The translations under genes and the position numbers were made by a program. From WVXT01 sp964345635 (lineage in GTDB: Bacteria > UBA6262 > WVXT01): a DNA stretch of 5,529 bases. Positions 5,346 through 5,529 of this stretch are shown here, piece after piece. The notes beneath the pieces were generated by a model. That model saw nothing but the letters and a program-made list of their open reading frames with translations, ran no database searches and was not told the DNA's origin. How positions within the stretch are numbered: position 1 is the first letter of the stretch; each line of letters starts with the position of its first letter. The DNA is taken from positions 1 through 5,529 of the forward strand of contig CAYFRM010000050.1 of NCBI GenBank assembly GCA_964345635.1. The letters run 5' to 3'.

Positions 5346-5369
5346 AAAAAGGGGACAGGCTACTTTTTT
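5346..5369. repeat. Single copy of the GGGGACAGGCTAC repeat
   Basis: The A-run, GGGGACAGGCTAC core and T-run match the left arm of the operon terminator at 546-570 almost base for base. It stands alone here, between the tRNA terminator and the ribosome binding site of the HExxH gene, so it would form the transcribed leader of that gene. Confidence 0.85.
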
Positions 5370-5390
5370 GGCCCTTCTTTCCCTTTCAGC

Positions 5391-5428
5391 AAAAAAATTG
5401 CCGACTACCCTCTCTGGACATCGGCAAT
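5391..5428 (-). terminator. Intrinsic terminator of the tRNA-fMet gene
   Basis: Minus-strand arms ATTGCCGA (5428-5421) and TCGGCAAT (5404-5397) pair perfectly over eight bases around a 16-base loop. The second arm runs into a run of seven T (5397-5391). It begins 12 nt after the tRNA 3' end. Confidence 0.88.
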
Positions 5429-5439
5429 TATGTTTAATC

Positions 5440-5516
<77 letters not shown>

Positions 5517-5523
5517 TCCCTTT

Positions 5524-5529
5524 ATCATA
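5524..5529 (-). promoter_or_regulatory. Probable -10 box of the tRNA-fMet promoter (cut by window edge)
   Basis: TATGAT matches five of six consensus bases. It ends seven bases before 5517, one base upstream of the mature tRNA 5' end, so the transcript would have a very short leader. The -35 would lie outside the window. Confidence 0.45.

Noticed and set aside
5333..5347. TTG start five codons upstream for the HExxH gene
   Set aside because: It would place the near-perfect GGAGGT inside the gene and has no ribosome binding site of its own; its upstream sequence is the dispersed repeat.
824..5437. Numerous plus-strand open frames of 60-130 codons
   Set aside because: Nearly all lie antisense to strongly supported minus-strand genes, and the last also runs across the tRNA-fMet terminator. 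None shows a ribosome binding site with a protein motif or its own promoter.

Overview
Every gene in this window lies on the minus strand, so the region reads from right to left. It looks like chromosomal DNA of a Gram-negative-type bacterium. The evidence is a bacterial initiator tRNA, sigma70-type promoters, intrinsic terminators, a cyclic-di-GMP-I riboswitch and a secreted protein with a signal peptide. The GT20 synthase variant, the DUF5752-like protein and TreT remind me of loci in Desulfobacterota/Geobacter-like or Omnitrophota-like genomes. That placement is a weak inference; no taxonomic marker other than the tRNA is present.

Right end (5529 to about 4904): a complete initiator tRNA-fMet gene with encoded CCA, a -10 box at the window edge, and a strong intrinsic terminator. 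A single copy of a short dispersed repeat follows. It abuts the ribosome binding site of a small gene encoding an uncharacterised protein with a HExxH zinc-metallopeptidase motif.

Centre (4890 to 546): a four-gene trehalose operon behind a perfect-consensus promoter (TTGACA, 17 bp, TATAAT). The order is otsA (trehalose-6-phosphate synthase, GT20), otsB (trehalose-6-phosphate phosphatase), a DUF5752-like protein built from two homologous halves, and treT (GT4 trehalose synthase). Junctions are short gaps or overlaps, so the genes are probably co-transcribed and translationally coupled. The operon combines two routes to trehalose: OtsA/OtsB via trehalose-6-phosphate, and the reversible one-step TreT. 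The DUF5752-like protein is the unexplained member. The operon ends in a perfect 25-bp inverted repeat that touches the treT stop codon. It is made of two opposed copies of the same repeat found near the HExxH gene.

Left end (about 510 to 1): a second transcription unit. It starts with an 11-bp-periodic AT-rich array, then a promoter, a leader, and a cyclic-di-GMP-I (GEMM-I) riboswitch. The only usable start codon of the downstream gene lies inside the aptamer. A terminator-like hairpin lies within the first codons. The gene encodes an exported protein of unknown function and runs off the left edge after 97 codons.

Nothing here is clearly a wholly new system. The points most worth checking are the aptamer-embedded start codon, the phased array upstream of it, the duplicated DUF5752-like protein, and the reuse of one repeat family as a terminator and as a 5' leader element.
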